Made by a program: the position numbers and the translations under genes
DNA from: Planctomycetota bacterium
Lineage (GTDB): Bacteria; Planctomycetota; Phycisphaerae; Sedimentisphaerales; Anaerobacaceae
Assembly: GCA_020344865.1 (NCBI GenBank)
Contig: CP070830.1
Location: forward strand, 2,355,280-2,362,141
Length of the DNA stretch: 6,862 bases
Reading direction: 5' to 3'
Notes under the pieces: generated by a model
What the model was told of the DNA's origin: nothing
The model's database searches: none
Seen by the model: the letters and a program-made list of their open reading frames with translations, nothing else
Shown here: in pieces, positions 5,240-6,862 of the stretch
Layout of the letters: each line of letters opens with the position of its first letter
Position numbering within the stretch: position 1 is the stretch's first letter

Positions 5240-5466
5240 TCTTAGTCCAATAACTTATACGCTCGATACTAACGAAACGTGCAACTACTGTAAATCGGGG
5301 CGGAATCTGTTTTTGCTATCGGTTGAATTACTCTTATTTGCATCGGGGAATCCCCTATACGTCAACCGCATTAAGTAAAGCGAGTTTGAAACGTCTTGAA
5401 GTTTCTTGGTATAATTTGGAAAACACAGGTTCTGGGCGTGTGTCGTGTGTGTAGCTTACAGGCAAG
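5240..5466. other. Intergenic region between the response regulator and the small ORF pair
   Basis: No gene is seen in this 227-nt stretch. On the minus strand, TTGCAC (5284-5279) and TATAAG (5259-5254) form a poor promoter candidate with a 19-nt spacer. If used, transcription would start only a few bases before the first small ORF. A short palindrome, GGGGA-A-TCCCC, lies at 5345-5355. On the plus strand there is a better promoter match at 5386-5415 (listed separately). No clear terminator follows the response regulator stop at 5467. Confidence 0.45.
5386..5415 (+). promoter_or_regulatory. Plus-strand sigma-70-like promoter, antisense to the response regulator gene
   Basis: TTGAAA (5386-5391) and a perfect TATAAT (5410-5415) are separated by 18 nt. 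Transcription would start near 5422 and run into the 3' end of the response regulator gene as antisense RNA. No plus-strand gene follows, so the element is either a small or antisense RNA promoter or a chance match in AT-rich sequence. Confidence 0.3.
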
Positions 5467-6156
5467 TTAGCCGGCATTCTGGCTGTTTACCCATTGAATG
5501 GCGTATTGAAGCAGTTCAGCGGCCCCTGCGAGATTTAACTTGTCCTTGATGTGAGCACGATAAGTCTCGATAGTTTTTACACTCAGATGCAGTTTTTCCG
5601 CTATCTCGCGCGTACCTTGGCCCCGGCCGAGCAAAAGAAAAACTTCCAACTCACGGTCGCTTAGATGGTCAATCGGTGAAGCACCTATCTCGGGTCTACT
5701 GCCAACTAACTTACGGACCAATTTAGCTGCCATTCTGTCACTGACATAAAGTTCGCCGCTCAGGACTTTACGGATTGCTGTAATCACCTTCTCGGTGGCT
5801 TCGGCCTTCATAATGTAGCCCTTCGCCCCCGCCCGAAGGGCTCGCTCGGCATACAGAGACTCATCGTGCATTGAAAGTGCCAAAACCGGCAAGTTAGGAT
5901 ACTGGGTCTTCACGTCTTTTATCAATTCTATCCCGCTTGTTTCCTTAAGAGCAATATCCACAATAACCATGTCAGGATTCAGTGTCTTGATAGCCTGTAG
6001 CCCTTCATGTACATCTTCGGCTTGTCCGCAGACCACAAGGTCCCTTTCCTGATTAATGAGGTCGCCAAGACCCTTTCGTATAATGGGATGGTCGTCGACG
6101 ATTATAATTTTTGTTTTTTCTTCTTGGGCTTTGCTTTGCCGTTTTTTTGCGCCCAT
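5467..6156 (-). CDS. NarL/FixJ-family response regulator (REC + LuxR-type HTH)
   Basis: A 229-aa cytosolic transcription factor, of usual length for the family, predicted to be phosphorylated by a partner kinase and to bind DNA. The receiver covers about residues 15-135 with all key positions: D21-D22 in IIIVDDHPIIRKG, phosphoacceptor D67 in VIVDIAL, switch S95 in LALSMHDES, and K117 in GAKGYIMKAEA. After a linker, the LuxR-type HTH begins LSDRELEVFLLL (about 165) and continues through TREIAEKLHLSVKTIETYRA, the recognition-helix region. The ATG at 6156 has GGAG 8 nt upstream and lies 21 nt after the kinase stop, so the two were built as one operon. It is the only one of four receivers in the window with an output domain. 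Target genes are unknown; csrA and the small ORFs downstream are natural candidates, by inference. Confidence 0.95.
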   Translation of the reverse strand: MGAKKRQSKAQEEKTKIIIVDDHPIIRKGLGDLINQERDLVVCGQAEDVHEGLQAIKTLNPDMVIVDIALKETSGIELIKDVKTQYPNLPVLALSMHDESLYAERALRAGAKGYIMKAEATEKVITAIRKVLSGELYVSDRMAAKLVRKLVGSRPEIGASPIDHLSDRELEVFLLLGRGQGTREIAEKLHLSVKTIETYRAHIKDKLNLAGAAELLQYAIQWVNSQNAG

Positions 6157-6177
6157 AACTTCTTCTCCGTATTATGG

Positions 6178-6862
6178 TTAGCCTTTCTTATTTGCAAATT
6201 CGCAGGTAACAATGGTCCCGCCTCCAGCTGCTTTTTTAATAGCAAGTGAGCCACCGATCATCTCTGCGCGGTGGTCCATAATCTGCAGCCCCATACCTTT
6301 GCTCTTAACCTGCATCCCCGGAAAGTCCAGTCCGTCGCTTTCCACCGTCAGCACTGACTTGTTTCCATCATGAGTTAAACCTATCTTGATATTCTTTGCA
6401 CGGCCGTGCTTGATTGCGTTATTGATGGCCTCTTGGACCATGCGATAGAGATGTACCGCAACTGCAGCATCATCTATAGCGATGAGCCCATCACACTCGA
6501 AGGTGCAGCGGATTCCAAAAAGCTTCTCTGTTGTTGCCGCCAACTCCTGGAGTACCGACGTCAAGCTCTCTGCATCCAAATCCACAGGGTGCAGCCCCTT
6601 GGCAAGGCTGCGCGTCTGGTCCATTGCTCGGTTAACGAGACTAACGACCTCGGTGGCGTCTGCCGCTTCTGAGGGCAGTTTGGCAGATAACTTTTGTGCC
6701 AGTACTTTTGTCATGAAGGCTATTCCCGTAAACTGCTGGCCGATACTGTCGTGTAAATCCTGTCCGATTCGCCTTTGTTCCCCCTCGCCAATGTATAATA
6801 TTTCTTTTTACAGGCGCTTGCGCCCCTAGATTTCATTCAGCAATTGCTTAATGGCCACAGTC
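6178..6862 (-). pseudogene. NarL-type sensor histidine kinase, C-terminal part, frame broken by two stops
   Basis: The reading frame encodes a HisKA_3/HATPase kinase core and continues past the right edge. Upstream of the ATG at 6714 the same frame encodes EQRRIGQDLHDSIGQQFTGI, a typical HisKA_3 box with the phosphoacceptor His codon at 6753-6751. The ATP-binding domain follows: QEAINNAIKHG (N-box), SDGLDF (D-box region), KGMGLQIMDHRAEMIGG (G-box) and GGGTIVTCEF. Before the His box the frame reads NEI-stop-GRKRL-stop-KEILYIGEGEQ, with TAG at 6828-6826 and TAA at 6810-6808. This matches the usual PAS-to-HisKA linker (ITxRKRLEKEI) with two codons turned into stops. No ATG, GTG or TTG lies in frame between the TAA and the His codon, so initiation at 6714 would give a 178-aa product with an ATPase domain but no phosphoacceptor. 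It is probably a pseudogene; a sequence error is the main alternative. Confidence 0.72.

Noticed and set aside
6808..6828. Recoded stop codons (TAG/TAA read as sense) explaining the kinase frame
   Set aside because: Genes in this window end with TAA, TAG and TGA in normal positions (for example TAA for csrA, TAG for the thioredoxin-like and glycosyltransferase genes), so general reassignment is not supported.
1..6862. CRISPR array, tRNA, rRNA, insertion sequence or prophage
   Set aside because: No regularly spaced repeats, tRNA-like cloverleaf, rRNA-like stretch, transposase or phage gene was recognised on either strand.

Overview
The window reads almost entirely on the minus strand. It looks like a signalling and post-transcriptional regulation locus from a bacterium of moderate GC content. 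A Planctomycetota affiliation (Phycisphaerae-like) is my best guess. It rests on the style of the CsrA, the HisKA_3/NarL two-component proteins and the glycosyltransferase, and it is an inference that no marker gene in the window confirms.

Layout in transcription order (right to left). (1) 6862-6178: the 3' part of a NarL-type sensor kinase. Its frame carries two stop codons just before the phosphoacceptor-histidine box, so it is probably a pseudogene. (2) 6156-5467: an intact NarL/FixJ response regulator (receiver plus LuxR-type HTH), 21 nt after the kinase stop. (3) 5466-5240: a gene-free gap with weak promoter-like and palindromic elements. (4) 5239-4903: a tandem duplication of about 166-173 bp. 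Each copy holds a small basic ORF (52 and 56 codons), and the two are recognisably paralogous. Each copy also contains an imperfect palindrome. (5) 4817-4638: csrA (59 aa), an unmistakable RNA-binding regulator. (6) 4562-3177: three consecutive receiver-only proteins, tightly packed and without HTH domains. The first is cut short, the second has all receiver catalytic residues, and the third lacks one acidic-pocket residue and the conserved lysine. (7) 3171-1894: a family-4-type glycosyltransferase starting 5 nt after the last receiver stop. (8) 1821-1390: a two-CBS-domain protein. (9) 1157-579: a thioredoxin-fold peroxiredoxin-like protein with a palindrome-rich upstream region. (10) 578-57: no gene seen except a promoter-like element. 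(11) 56-1: the first 18 codons of a minus-strand gene with a twin-arginine-like start.

The intact response regulator presumably once served, or still serves, the adjacent kinase. The csrA-receivers-glycosyltransferase block is packed like an operon and may link two-component signalling and CsrA control to a cell-surface or storage glycan enzyme. Kinase decay next to graded decay of three receivers suggests a two-component array that was duplicated and is now eroding. The alternative is that the receivers have been repurposed as stand-alone modules. The paralogous small ORFs directly before csrA are the least explained part of the window.
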